Source of the DNA: Ascidiaceihabitans donghaensis | GTDB lineage: Bacteria; Pseudomonadota; Alphaproteobacteria; Rhodobacterales; Rhodobacteraceae | DNA: 64,000 bases | Assembly (NCBI RefSeq): GCF_900302465.1 | Contig: NZ_OMOR01000001.1 | Coordinates: 2,822,729-2,886,728 of the forward strand | Direction: 5' to 3' | Shown: positions 51,897 to 60,222 of the stretch, piece by piece | How the letters are laid out: every line of letters begins with the position of its first letter | Numbering within the stretch: position 1 is the stretch's first letter | Notes under the pieces: generated by a model | Seen by the model: only the letters and a program-made list of their open reading frames with translations | What the model was told of the DNA's origin: nothing | Database searches by the model: none | Made by a program: the position numbers and the translations under genes

Positions 51897-52927
51897 GCAG
51901 GCCCTTCGCTTAGAATGCAGAACACCCGCGACGCGGCATCCAGTTTTAATGCGTCGCGGTGCGCATCCGCCTGCAACAACGCGGCGATCCCAGCAGCCCC
52001 GGACGCACTGGCCGCAATACCATTTTGCACGGTTGCTTGTGCGCCTTCAGCCCCTTCTTGTTCTGTCAATGTCACGAACGCATCTGCGTCACGTGAAAGC
52101 CCTTTCAGCGCAATCAAAGACGCTTCCTTGCAGTCCAACCGCCCCATGTCGGACACACCGCCTAGGGTCACGACAAAAGCGCCGGCTTTGATCGACGCCA
52201 CCAATGCAGGCGCTTGATCAGGTTCGACCACAACAATAACAGGATCGTCCCCCCATGTTTTGCGCGCCATTGCCGCACAGGCCCCAGCAAGGCCGCCAAC
52301 GCCAGCTTGCAAGAAAATATGTGTGGGCGCTTGCGGCATTTGCGCAATCGCTTCTGCCATCAAAACAAGGTATCCTTCCATCACGCGGAAAGGCCGATCC
52401 GTATAGCCGGGCCAAGAGCTGTCGGACAACAAGATCCAGTCGTTGTCCTTTGCAGCTTTCGCCGCTGCAGCCATGCTATCCTCATAAATGTCGCCTTCAC
52501 GGCGGACTTCAGCCCCGATCGACCGCAATCTTTCCGCGAAGCTTTCAGGTACTGATTGTGCAATATAAACCACAGCATTTGCACCAAAGGCGTCTGCCCC
52601 TGCGGCCACTGACATCCCGTGGTTGCCAGCACTTGCTGTGACATAGGTGTTATTGGACACATCCGCCCCCGCCGCATCATGCGCAATGACATATGCTGCC
52701 CCCAACGCCTTGAAGCTGCCCAACCCCATTCGGCTCCGTTCGTCTTTCAACCACAGATTTTGTACGCCTGCTTGAGCGGCCAGCTCATGCGCGTCCAGCA
52801 GTGGTGTCTGTGCGGCATGCGGGCATTTATCCAGAAGGCTTTGCACGGCTTCAACGTCTGTGCTGGGTGTCGGAATAGCATCCAGACCAGAAACAGAACG
52901 GCGGGGGGTGTTTAGCAAAATATCCAT
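51893..52927 (-). CDS. PLP-dependent ammonia-lyase (diaminopropionate ammonia-lyase/threonine dehydratase-like)
   Basis: A 344-residue fold-type II PLP enzyme. The PLP Lys is in LKDERSRMGLGSFKALGAAYV (near residue 83), and the phosphate-binding Gly loop appears to be QAGVGGLAGACA. TASAGNHGMSVA matches the substrate-binding loop. The segment LLSDSSWPGYTDRPFRVMEGY is characteristic of diaminopropionate ammonia-lyases, which are usually about 400 residues, so this is a short variant. It overlaps the racemase-like gene by 4 nt. A hydroxyectoine- or hydroxyaspartate-type dehydratase is an alternative. Confidence 0.82.
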   Translation of the reverse strand: MDILLNTPRRSVSGLDAIPTPSTDVEAVQSLLDKCPHAAQTPLLDAHELAAQAGVQNLWLKDERSRMGLGSFKALGAAYVIAHDAAGADVSNNTYVTASAGNHGMSVAAGADAFGANAVVYIAQSVPESFAERLRSIGAEVRREGDIYEDSMAAAAKAAKDNDWILLSDSSWPGYTDRPFRVMEGYLVLMAEAIAQMPQAPTHIFLQAGVGGLAGACAAMARKTWGDDPVIVVVEPDQAPALVASIKAGAFVVTLGGVSDMGRLDCKEASLIALKGLSRDADAFVTLTEQEGAEGAQATVQNGIAASASGAAGIAALLQADAHRDALKLDAASRVFCILSEGPA

Positions 52928-52997
52928 GCCCCCACAGACTGCCAGAAACGACTTCGGTCAAGTGATTTTTCAAATTAGCAGTAGACGGCTAAGAATG

Positions 52998-53022
52998 GGG
53001 GCGGGCCATTACAGCCCGCCCC
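52998..53022 (-). terminator. GC-rich hairpin, probable original terminator of the molybdenum hydroxylase operon
   Basis: Perfect 9-bp stem (GGGGCGGGC / GCCCGCCCC, 7-nt loop) without a T-run. It directly abuts the left TA of the MITE, which has therefore been inserted between the hydroxylase stop and this hairpin. Confidence 0.5.
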
Positions 53023-53024
53023 TA

Positions 53025-53309
53025 GGCTCAGGACCCATTAATCTTAATGCCTCAGCGCGATTTTCACGAAATATCGGAGTCTTGGGACGTGACGATAAGA
53101 GTGGTTCTCTTTTCAAGCGGCTCAAGACGCTGAGATGTCGCCCCTTTGGGGCGCAGAGATGAAGTGAAAATCGCGTCTCCGATTTCCCTGATTTGGCCCG
53201 TGACTATCGTTGCATCTGCTTGAAATAGAACCACTATTCCCGCGCAACTGCGCCTCATCACGAACCAAATCAGGAAAACTGAGGTATTAAGATTAATGGG
53301 TCCTGAGCC
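53025..53309. mobile_element. MITE-like element with 31-bp terminal inverted repeats
   Basis: A 285-bp non-coding element. Its ends (53025-53055 and 53279-53309) are inverted repeats of 31 bp with one mismatch, beginning GGCTCAGGACCCATTAATC. TA dinucleotides flank both ends (53023-53024 and 53310-53311), as expected of TA-target transposition (IS630/Tc1-like; some IS5 relatives also use TA). Inside are further nested inverted repeats: CGCGATTTTCAC at 53057 with its complement at 53164; AGTGGTTCT at 53100 with its complement at 53227; and CCTGATTTGG at 53187 with CCAAATCAGG at 53265. Most of the element can thus fold on itself. No transposase is present, so movement would depend on a full-length relative elsewhere. 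Confidence 0.82.
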
Positions 53310-53314
53310 TAACT

Positions 53315-55555
53315 TCATACGAAGTCGATGAACTTGTTCATTGGCATCTCGCGGATGCGTTGCCCCGTTGCCGCGAAGATCGCATTGGACAAGGCTGCAG
53401 CAGCCGGAGGCACCATGGGTTCGCCCATGCCGCGCACCTGATCTGCGTTTTCCAGTCCGGCAACTTCGATGTTGGGAACCTGATACATGCGCATGGCTTC
53501 AAAGCTGTCGTAGTTGTCCTGTTCGACCATTCCATCGGAATAGGTAATTTCTGACAGAATGGCGTGGCCAAGGCCCCAAACGACCCCACCTTGCACCATG
53601 TTTTCGAAGTTTACAGGATCAACCACTGTTCCGACGTCGGCTGCGACCCAGACATTATCAAGCCGGATGCCATCCTCGGTCGCGGTCACCTCCACCACTT
53701 CGGCGGTGGGCACGCCAAAGGACATGCAGAACGCGACGCCGCGTCCTTGATTGGCGGCTAGAGGAGCGCCCCAGTTGGACATGTCAGCGACCTTTTCCAA
53801 CACCTTGCGGGACGGATCATGCCAGCAAAGGCGCAAACGCTCTGCCATCGGATCAGCACCTGCGGCGTGGATCAATTCATCCAGAAATACGTCGTGGAAA
53901 AAGCCGTTGGACGACGCGCCAACCGACCGCCAACTGGAAATCGGAGCAAGCTCAGGCGCACGGTAGCCTGTCACCCGATAGTTGGGAATGCGCATCGGCT
54001 GTTCCCAGGCACCTGCCACAATCTGCGTATCGGGTCCCGGCACGCTTATCCCTTGGCGCCCCATCTGGCTTGCGATCACCGATGGCATGGCTATGCCCAA
54101 ATCAAAGCTTTCCACTTGGCCGTTTTTAACCGTCCCGCGCCCCCGCGCCATAGCGATTTGACGGGTGTCATTGTGCGTCATGTCTTCTTCGCGGCTGTAG
54201 GTCAACTTTACAGGCGTGCCTTTCATTTTCACCGCGATTTCGGCGGCTTCCTGAACAACACGCGCTTCCAGCCGGTGGCCAAAGCTTCCGCCCATCATCA
54301 ACATGTGAATGTGGACGTCATCTTTGTCCAAGCCCGTGATATCGGCTACGTTTCCGCGCAAAAAGCTGGGAATTTGGGTGCCTGTCCAAACGTCCGCACG
54401 ATTGTCTTGCACAAGCACAGTCGCCGATAATGGTTCCAGCGGTGCGTGGGCCAGATAGGGGGCGCGGTATTCTGCCTCGATGACATCGCCAGTATCCAAA
54501 GCCGCCTGAACGTCACCTTCGTCTTTCATGGTGCTGTCCACACGGTCCGCAACAAAACTGTCGGACAAAGTTTGCCAGTGATCTTCCATTTCCGCAGGAT
54601 AAGGCGCCGCGTCCCACTCGATTTCGATTGCGCTTGCCGCTTGAATCGCGCGCCATGTGTTGTCTGCGATCACGGCCACGCCGGTGCTGATTTCAAACAC
54701 CTGACTGACGCCGCGCATCGCTTTTGCGTCCGATGCATCAAATTTTTGCATCGCGCCGCCACGGCGCGGATTGGTGCGTACTGTGGCGTGAACCATGCCA
54801 TCAAGCGTAAAGTCGATGCCATAATCTTGCGTCCCTGTGGACTTTGGCACGATATCAAGCCGTTGCGTTGTCTTGCCCATCAACCGCCATGTGGAGGGAT
54901 CGCGCAATTGCACTTCATCGACAGGGTCCAAAGTGCCCGCAATTGCCGCCAATTCCGTATAAGGCAGCGACGTGCCATCGGGCAAAACAACAGCGCCCTT
55001 AGAGGTCCGTAGATCGGTGAGGGCCACACCGGTTTTTTGCGCAGCAGCCGCCTTTAGTGTTTCGCGGGCGACTGCACCTGCAACGCGCAATTTGGTGAAA
55101 CCGTCAGGGACGGTCGTTGAGCCACCCGTGATATCCATCCCGAGAAACTTCATCATCGCATCCATGACACCGCGCATGGAGTTGGCCGTGAAACTGTCAT
55201 TGGTCGATGGGAAGGGGGCTGCTTCTTGCGCCAAAGCCGTGTTGTAGTAGGCCCGCGATGGAACCCCCGGATCGACTTTGATCTGATCAAGCTCCACATC
55301 CAGCTCTTCTGCAATCATAATCGCCTGAACCGAATAGGCCCCCTGCCCGCTGTCCGCACGCGGCGTGATCAACGTGATTCCGTCCGCATCAATTTTGACG
55401 TAAGCCGTCAGTGCGGTTTCGCCGTCAGCCAGCCCCTTCAAAAGCGGGTTCGCGACTGGTTTCTTGTAGGCATAGTAGCCGAACGCAACGCCGCCCACGA
55501 TCGCGGCCGATCCGATCAAAAAGGTACGGCGGGCAATTTTTCCAATTTTACTCAT
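53315..55555 (-). CDS. Molybdenum hydroxylase large subunit (xanthine dehydrogenase family, IorB-like)
   Basis: A 746-residue molybdopterin-binding subunit. An N-terminal twin-arginine-like signal/anchor (ARRTFLIGSAAIVGGVAFGYYAYKK) indicates export of the folded enzyme to the periplasm. Co-factor regions include TPRADSGQGAYSVQAIM, MMGGSFGHRLEARVVQEAA, YRAPELAPISSWRSVGASSNGF and the C-terminal QVRGMGEPMVPPAAAALSNAI with the catalytic Glu. It is IorB/aldehyde-oxidase-like and lacks an FAD subunit gene, so electrons probably go to a cytochrome. The substrate (N-heterocycle or aldehyde) is unknown. It starts 4 bp after the iron-sulfur gene. Confidence 0.9.
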   Translation of the reverse strand: MSKIGKIARRTFLIGSAAIVGGVAFGYYAYKKPVANPLLKGLADGETALTAYVKIDADGITLITPRADSGQGAYSVQAIMIAEELDVELDQIKVDPGVPSRAYYNTALAQEAAPFPSTNDSFTANSMRGVMDAMMKFLGMDITGGSTTVPDGFTKLRVAGAVARETLKAAAAQKTGVALTDLRTSKGAVVLPDGTSLPYTELAAIAGTLDPVDEVQLRDPSTWRLMGKTTQRLDIVPKSTGTQDYGIDFTLDGMVHATVRTNPRRGGAMQKFDASDAKAMRGVSQVFEISTGVAVIADNTWRAIQAASAIEIEWDAAPYPAEMEDHWQTLSDSFVADRVDSTMKDEGDVQAALDTGDVIEAEYRAPYLAHAPLEPLSATVLVQDNRADVWTGTQIPSFLRGNVADITGLDKDDVHIHMLMMGGSFGHRLEARVVQEAAEIAVKMKGTPVKLTYSREEDMTHNDTRQIAMARGRGTVKNGQVESFDLGIAMPSVIASQMGRQGISVPGPDTQIVAGAWEQPMRIPNYRVTGYRAPELAPISSWRSVGASSNGFFHDVFLDELIHAAGADPMAERLRLCWHDPSRKVLEKVADMSNWGAPLAANQGRGVAFCMSFGVPTAEVVEVTATEDGIRLDNVWVAADVGTVVDPVNFENMVQGGVVWGLGHAILSEITYSDGMVEQDNYDSFEAMRMYQVPNIEVAGLENADQVRGMGEPMVPPAAAALSNAIFAATGQRIREMPMNKFIDFV

Positions 55556-55559
55556 GATC

Positions 55560-56018
55560 TTATGCCCTTTCCATTTTCGCAGCGGCCGATTTCACTGCGG
55601 CGCGAATACGGGGGTACGTGCCGCACCGACATAAATTGGACGACATGGCATCATCGATATCGGCGTCCGTCGGGTTTGGGGTCTGGGCAAGAAAAGCGGC
55701 CGCCGCCATGATCTGGCCTGACTGGCAATAGCCGCATTGGGCAACTTGATGTTCGATCCATGCCTCTTGCACAGAGTGCAACGCATCAGGGTTGCCCAAC
55801 CCTTCGATGGTTGTGATCGGGCTTTCCACATCTGCGGCACTGATCTGGCAGGATTTCACGGCTTCACCGTCAATATGCACTGTGCATGCACCACACTGCG
55901 CGACGCCACATCCGTATTTAACGCCTGTGATCCCAATCTCATCGCGCAAGACCCAAAGCAGGGGCATGTCGTCTTCGACATCCACATCGTGATTGGTTCC
56001 GTTGACCGTAAGTTGCAT
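55560..56018 (-). CDS. (2Fe-2S) subunit of the molybdenum hydroxylase (IorA-like)
   Basis: A 152-residue small subunit with both iron-sulfur motifs: plant-type [23 protein letters not shown] and the helical-domain [14 protein letters not shown] with [15 protein letters not shown]. The ATG at 56018 follows an AGGAGGGG ribosome site; the longer frame to 56087 is rejected. It passes electrons from the molybdenum site. Cotranscribed with the large subunit; no signal of its own, as expected for hitch-hiker Tat export. Confidence 0.94.
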   Translation of the reverse strand: MQLTVNGTNHDVDVEDDMPLLWVLRDEIGITGVKYGCGVAQCGACTVHIDGEAVKSCQISAADVESPITTIEGLGNPDALHSVQEAWIEHQVAQCGYCQSGQIMAAAAFLAQTPNPTDADIDDAMSSNLCRCGTYPRIRAAVKSAAAKMERA

Positions 56019-56215
56019 TTGCGCCCCTCCTGAATGCTGTTGGATCATACATAAGGCACCAGCGAATAAGAAAAACCTGCATTTCACGCCAATGGACTTG
56101 CAGAACGCGACGTCGGTTTCATCATCGACTTAAATTGGAACTTTTTGCACGGCAGGGTGTTGTCTTGATGAACGGCGGGTGCCCATCGCCAGCCAAACAT
56201 CAAAAAGGAAATACT

Positions 56216-56290
56216 ATGAACCGTCTCATCTATATCATCGGTCTTGTCGTCGTCATTGCAGTGATCCTGTCCTTCTTGGGCCTGCGTTAA
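56216..56290 (+). CDS. 24-residue single-helix membrane protein
   Basis: Small ORF MNRLIYIIGLVVVIAVILSF plus LGLR, almost wholly one membrane helix with basic ends. An AAGGA ribosome site precedes the ATG, and the stop is directly followed by the creA start (TAAATG), so they are translationally coupled. It may be a membrane micro-protein conserved in Rhodobacterales; function unknown. Confidence 0.6.
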   Translation: MNRLIYIIGLVVVIAVILSFLGLR

Positions 56291-56749
56291 ATGCTTCGCC
56301 CGTTAAGCGGCGTGTGTGCTGTGCTGGCTATTGCTGGCAGCACAGCGACAGCCGAAGAGGTGGGCAATGTCGACGTCGACTGGCTTGGGAACGGTATCGT
56401 CATAGAAGCCTTTGCAGACCCCGACGTCGAAGGCGTGACGTGCCATGTCGCTTACTTTGAGCGCGGCGTGATTGACCGTTTGCAAAACGGAAATTGGTTC
56501 GAGGACCCGTCGAATTCATCTATCGCGTGCCGTCAAACAGGCAAGATCAAGATCGGCGACATCGACCGGTCCGACGATGGTGAGAACGTCTTTTCCGAAC
56601 GACGGTCTATTGTTTGGAAGTCGTTGCGCGTCCGTCGCATCTTTGATGAATCCAATCAAACACTGATCTATCTCGCGCACGCCCGAGAGGTGCAAAACGG
56701 CTCTGCCAAGATGTCCGTATCGACAGTGCCCCTGTTCCAAAACCCCTAA
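56291..56749 (+). CDS. creA: CreA family protein
   Basis: A 152-residue periplasmic protein with a signal peptide (MLRPLSGVCAVLAIAGSTATA, cleavage before EEVG). The mature part matches CreA over its length: VDVDWLGNGIVIEAFADPDVEGVTCHVAYFERGVID, followed by DPSNSSIACRQTGKI, with two Cys residues likely in a disulphide. Function of CreA is not known. It is preceded by a 24-residue membrane peptide gene and followed by a strong bidirectional terminator. Confidence 0.92.
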   Translation: MLRPLSGVCAVLAIAGSTATAEEVGNVDVDWLGNGIVIEAFADPDVEGVTCHVAYFERGVIDRLQNGNWFEDPSNSSIACRQTGKIKIGDIDRSDDGENVFSERRSIVWKSLRVRRIFDESNQTLIYLAHAREVQNGSAKMSVSTVPLFQNP

Positions 56750-56751
56750 CA

Positions 56752-56786
56752 AAAAACGCCGCCAGCACAGTGCAAGCGGCGTTTTT
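56752..56786. terminator. Bidirectional terminator between creA and the formaldehyde dehydrogenase gene
   Basis: Perfect 11-bp stem AAAAACGCCGC / GCGGCGTTTTT with a 13-nt loop; A and T runs on both sides allow it to serve both converging genes. Confidence 0.9.
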
Positions 56787-56808
56787 CCTGTGCGCAGTGT
56801 GGCGCTTT

Positions 56809-57924
56809 TTAGAACTCGACAACCGCGCGAATGGATTTACCCTGATGCATCAAATCAAAGCCGTGGTTGATCTCGTCCAACGTCAATTTGTGCGTGATCA
56901 TCGGATCGATTTCAATTTTTCCGTCCATGTACCAATCGACGATTTTGGGAACGTCCGTGCGACCCTTGGCCCCGCCAAAAGCTGTGCCGCGCCATGAACG
57001 GCCTGTGACCAATTGGAACGGACGGGTCGAGATTTCAGCGCCTGCAGGAGCCACGCCGATGATGATGCTTTCGCCCCAACCTTTGTGGGACGCCTCAAGC
57101 GCTGTGCGCATCACGTTGACGTTGCCTGTGGCGTCAAAGGTATAGTCCGCACCGCCACCTGTCAGCTCCACCAGATGGGCCACCAGATCGCCCTCGACTT
57201 TGGAGGGGTTCACGAAGTCGGTCATCCCGAAATGTTCGCCCATGGTGACTTTGTCGTCGTTCAAATCCACACCCACGATCTGGTCGGCGCCGGCCAGTTT
57301 CAGGCCCTGGATCACGTTTAGACCAATGCCGCCCAGCCCAAACACGATCGCGCGGCTGCCGATTTCAACTTTGGCTGTGTTGATGACAGCGCCGATGCCC
57401 GTGGTCACGCCGCACCCGATGTAGCAGATTTTGTCAAACGGTGCGTCTTTGCGCACCTTGGCCAGTGCGATTTCGGGCACAACCGTGTGGTTGGCGAAGG
57501 TCGAGCAGCCCATGTAGTGGTAGATCGGGGTGCCATCCAACATGGAAAAGCGGGTAGAGCCGTCAGGCAGCAGGCCTTGACCTTGGGTGGCGCGCACCTT
57601 TTGACACAGGTTGGTTTTGGGGTTCAGGCAGTATTCGCACTCGCGGCATTCCGGCGTGTAAAGCGGGATCACGTGATCGCCAACTTCCAGCGTTGTGACG
57701 CCTTCCCCGACTTCGATCACAACGCCCGCGCCCTCATGGCCTAAAATGGCCGGAAAAATGCCCTCGGGGTCATCACCGGAACGGGTAAATTCGTCGGTGT
57801 GGCACAGACCTGTGGCTTTGATCTCGACCAAGACTTCGCCTTTGCGTGGTCCGTCCAGATTCACTTCCATAATTTCAAGTGGTTTGCCAGCGGCAACGGC
57901 AACAGCAGCACGGGTGCGCATCAT
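56809..57924 (-). CDS. frmA: S-(hydroxymethyl)glutathione dehydrogenase / class III alcohol dehydrogenase
   Basis: A 371-residue zinc alcohol dehydrogenase. Catalytic zinc ligands: Cys in ATGLCHTDEFT, His in ILGHEGAGVV, and Cys in YIGCGVTTGIG. The structural zinc has four Cys in PECRECEYCLNPKTNLC. The NAD site is FGLGGIGLNVIQG. TRAAVAVAAGKPLEIMEVNL and QGQGLLPDGSTRFS are class III landmarks. It oxidises the glutathione adduct of formaldehyde to S-formylglutathione and can reduce S-nitrosoglutathione. It lies 75 bp downstream of iclR on the same strand; ATGs at 57924 or 57921 are both possible starts. Confidence 0.96.
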   Translation of the reverse strand: MMRTRAAVAVAAGKPLEIMEVNLDGPRKGEVLVEIKATGLCHTDEFTRSGDDPEGIFPAILGHEGAGVVIEVGEGVTTLEVGDHVIPLYTPECRECEYCLNPKTNLCQKVRATQGQGLLPDGSTRFSMLDGTPIYHYMGCSTFANHTVVPEIALAKVRKDAPFDKICYIGCGVTTGIGAVINTAKVEIGSRAIVFGLGGIGLNVIQGLKLAGADQIVGVDLNDDKVTMGEHFGMTDFVNPSKVEGDLVAHLVELTGGGADYTFDATGNVNVMRTALEASHKGWGESIIIGVAPAGAEISTRPFQLVTGRSWRGTAFGGAKGRTDVPKIVDWYMDGKIEIDPMITHKLTLDEINHGFDLMHQGKSIRAVVEF

Positions 57925-57999
57925 CAGTTTTCTCCCAAAAACGGTATGTATTGGGCATGATCAAGGCCAGTCGCGGCCTGCATTGTCAAGACATCCGAC

Positions 58000-58779
58000 C
58001 TAATTCAGTAGCAATTCAGACAGTTTTTCAGCGCCTTCCCGAAGCGTCGGCAGGTGCTGTTGAATTTGCTCAAGCGACAATCGCTGCATCGGGGTGTGCG
58101 CAGACAGGGTTGAGACCAGTCGCCCCTGATCGTCCAGAATGGGCACTGCGACGGCAACCATGCCTTCCATAAATTCTTCGTTGTCCGTGGCATAGCCGCG
58201 TTTGCGGGTCGCACTTAGTTCTGCCTTCAACGCACTTGGGTTTGTAATGGTTCTTGCAGTTCGCGCTTCCAGAACCTGCGCGTTCAAAAAGCGGTCAATG
58301 TAGCGCGGGTTCAGTGAACTGAGGTACATTTTGCCAGATGCTGTGCAGTGGAAGGGCACCTGCGTGCCGATGGGCAACTGGATGCGCAGCGGCCATTTTG
58401 TTTCGATGCGGTCAAGGTAGATCATGCCGTCGCGATCAGGAACGGCGATGTTGCAGGTCTCTTCGACGCTTTCCACAACCGAATTCAGGATCGCCAGACG
58501 CACGGTGCGCAACCGTTGTGAGCTAAGTGTGTTGACAGACAACCGACGCAAACGCGGGCCCGGACCGTAACTGCGGCCATCAATGTCGCGTTGCAAAAAG
58601 CCTTCGGATTCGGCGGTGTGGAAGAGGCGGTGAACTGTGGGTTTGGGAAGCCCAAGTGCTTCAACAAGATCGGCGGGGGTGACCGGAACGCCAGCCTTTG
58701 CAACCTCTTCAAGAAGCAACAGCAGTCTCAGGTTTGTCGGAATTTGCCCCGGCTTGCCCGAGGTATCTTCGGCAGTCAT
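58000..58779 (-). CDS. IclR-family transcriptional regulator
   Basis: A 259-residue regulator: winged HTH at about residues 15-75 (LRLLLLLEEVAKAGVPVTPADLVEALGLPKPTVHRLFHTAESEGFL) and the IclR effector-binding domain (FHCTASGKMYLSSL, RGYATDNEEFMEGMVAVAVPI). It stands between the TRAP genes and the formaldehyde dehydrogenase on the same strand and is the obvious candidate regulator for both and for the divergent GMC gene. The ligand is probably the transported compound or a metabolite of it. Confidence 0.92.
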   Translation of the reverse strand: MTAEDTSGKPGQIPTNLRLLLLLEEVAKAGVPVTPADLVEALGLPKPTVHRLFHTAESEGFLQRDIDGRSYGPGPRLRRLSVNTLSSQRLRTVRLAILNSVVESVEETCNIAVPDRDGMIYLDRIETKWPLRIQLPIGTQVPFHCTASGKMYLSSLNPRYIDRFLNAQVLEARTARTITNPSALKAELSATRKRGYATDNEEFMEGMVAVAVPILDDQGRLVSTLSAHTPMQRLSLEQIQQHLPTLREGAEKLSELLLN

Positions 58780-58802
58780 TCACGCTTCCCACTTTGTCAG
58801 AA

Positions 58803-58827
58803 CACTGGCCAGCAAAACCGGCCAGTG
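58803..58827. promoter_or_regulatory. Hairpin between the TRAP permease and iclR genes
   Basis: Perfect 8-bp inverted repeat CACTGGCC / GGCCAGTG with a 9-nt loop, 23 bp upstream of iclR. No full T-run follows in either direction. It may be a weak terminator for the TRAP genes or an autoregulatory IclR site. Confidence 0.45.
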
Positions 58828-58857
58828 CGTTCTTTATAGGTCACTCACGTCATGTGT

Positions 58858-60222
58858 CTATCGTGCCATCTGTGCAGGCAACCAAGTTGCGAGTTCGGGC
58901 ACCAAGGCAACAAACAGCCAGACCGCAATCAGCGAAACCAGATACATCGTCGAGTACCGCAGAAGCCGGAAGTAAGGAACCCCGGTCACACCAGACGCCA
59001 CGTAAAGGTTCAGACCGTAAGGCGGCGTGATAAAGCCGATCGACGCCCCCACAAGGAACACAACCGAGAAGTGGATCGGATCAACGCCAACGCTGGCCGC
59101 AATTGGTGCCAGGATCGGTGCAAGGATGATTGTGACAGGCAGGGATTCAAGGATCATCCCCGACACAAACACGATAGCCATAGACGCAAACAGCACCGGA
59201 TAGTAACCGCCCATACCGCGCAACAGCTCTCCGATGACTTCGGACGCACCAAGCGCCCCAAGAACCTGTTGCATCACGATAGACACCGCGATCAAAGGCG
59301 TCAGGATGCCCGCAATCTGTGCAGACCGCACAACCACCGCTGGCACATCACGCAACCGGAACCCTTCAACAACAACCATCGCCGCAAAGGGTTTTTCATC
59401 AACTGGTGCAGACTGGTCCACCCCCATCAGTTTGTTCAGCGGGTAGCTGATCACACCGACGATGATCCCGAAGCCAACAGTAACCCCTGCCGCCTCAGTC
59501 GGTGAAAATTTGCCCGTGTAGATGCCCCAAAGCACCAATCCGATGGCGAAGAAGCCAAGCCAAGCGCCGACAGCCGTTTTGAACACGCGAAACGGTGACA
59601 AAGCGATCAGGATGCCCCACTTGTTGATGGTGGACACGATGAAGCACATTGCCATCATCGCAAAGACCATCAACGACCCGGGGATGATCCCCGCAATGAA
59701 CAGATCCGAGATCGGCAAGTTCATCAAGAAGCCATAAACGATGAAGATGATCGACGGTGGGATGATGATCCCAACAGTCCCGCCCGCCGCAGCCGTCGCC
59801 GCAGAAAAGCGTTCATCGTAACCACCGTTTGTCATTTCGGGGTGCAACATCGAACCGATTGTGGCCGTTGTGGCAGAGTTTGACCCCGAGATCGCGGCAA
59901 ACAAGCCGCAAGCCCCGATGGCCGCCATCGCCAGACCACCGCGCAGCCAACCAAGGCAGGCATAGGCAAAGTCCGATAATCGTTTGGCGATCCCTGATTT
60001 GTTGATCAGATCCCCTGTCAGAATGAACAAAGGCATCGCAAGCAGCGCAAAGCCGTCTTTGAACACGTTCAGCAATTCGTTTCCTGCGTTGTCCAAGGTC
60101 AGGCCAATCACAAGGCTACAGCCCACGGACCAGTAAAAGATCACCAGCAAAACCGGTGTTCCCAACATAAACAAGACCGTTACAGCCAGAGAAATAAGTG
60201 TAATCCACGTTCCATCGGTCAT
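58858..60222 (-). CDS. TRAP transporter large permease (DctM family)
   Basis: A 454-residue membrane protein with about 12-13 helices and the DctM fingerprints: GFALLAMPLFILTGDLINKSGIAKRL, then GCGLFAAISGSNSATTATIGSMLHPEM, and IIPPSIIFIVYG. It forms the Na+-coupled transport channel. The start overlaps the small-permease stop by one base (TAATG). The substrate is unknown. Confidence 0.95.
   Translation of the reverse strand: MTDGTWITLISLAVTVLFMLGTPVLLVIFYWSVGCSLVIGLTLDNAGNELLNVFKDGFALLAMPLFILTGDLINKSGIAKRLSDFAYACLGWLRGGLAMAAIGACGLFAAISGSNSATTATIGSMLHPEMTNGGYDERFSAATAAAGGTVGIIIPPSIIFIVYGFLMNLPISDLFIAGIIPGSLMVFAMMAMCFIVSTINKWGILIALSPFRVFKTAVGAWLGFFAIGLVLWGIYTGKFSPTEAAGVTVGFGIIVGVISYPLNKLMGVDQSAPVDEKPFAAMVVVEGFRLRDVPAVVVRSAQIAGILTPLIAVSIVMQQVLGALGASEVIGELLRGMGGYYPVLFASMAIVFVSGMILESLPVTIILAPILAPIAASVGVDPIHFSVVFLVGASIGFITPPYGLNLYVASGVTGVPYFRLLRYSTMYLVSLIAVWLFVALVPELATWLPAQMAR

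Noticed and set aside
53064-53318. 84-codon minus frame inside the MITE
   Set aside because: It begins in the right terminal repeat and has no ribosome site; its open length follows from the inverted-repeat structure.
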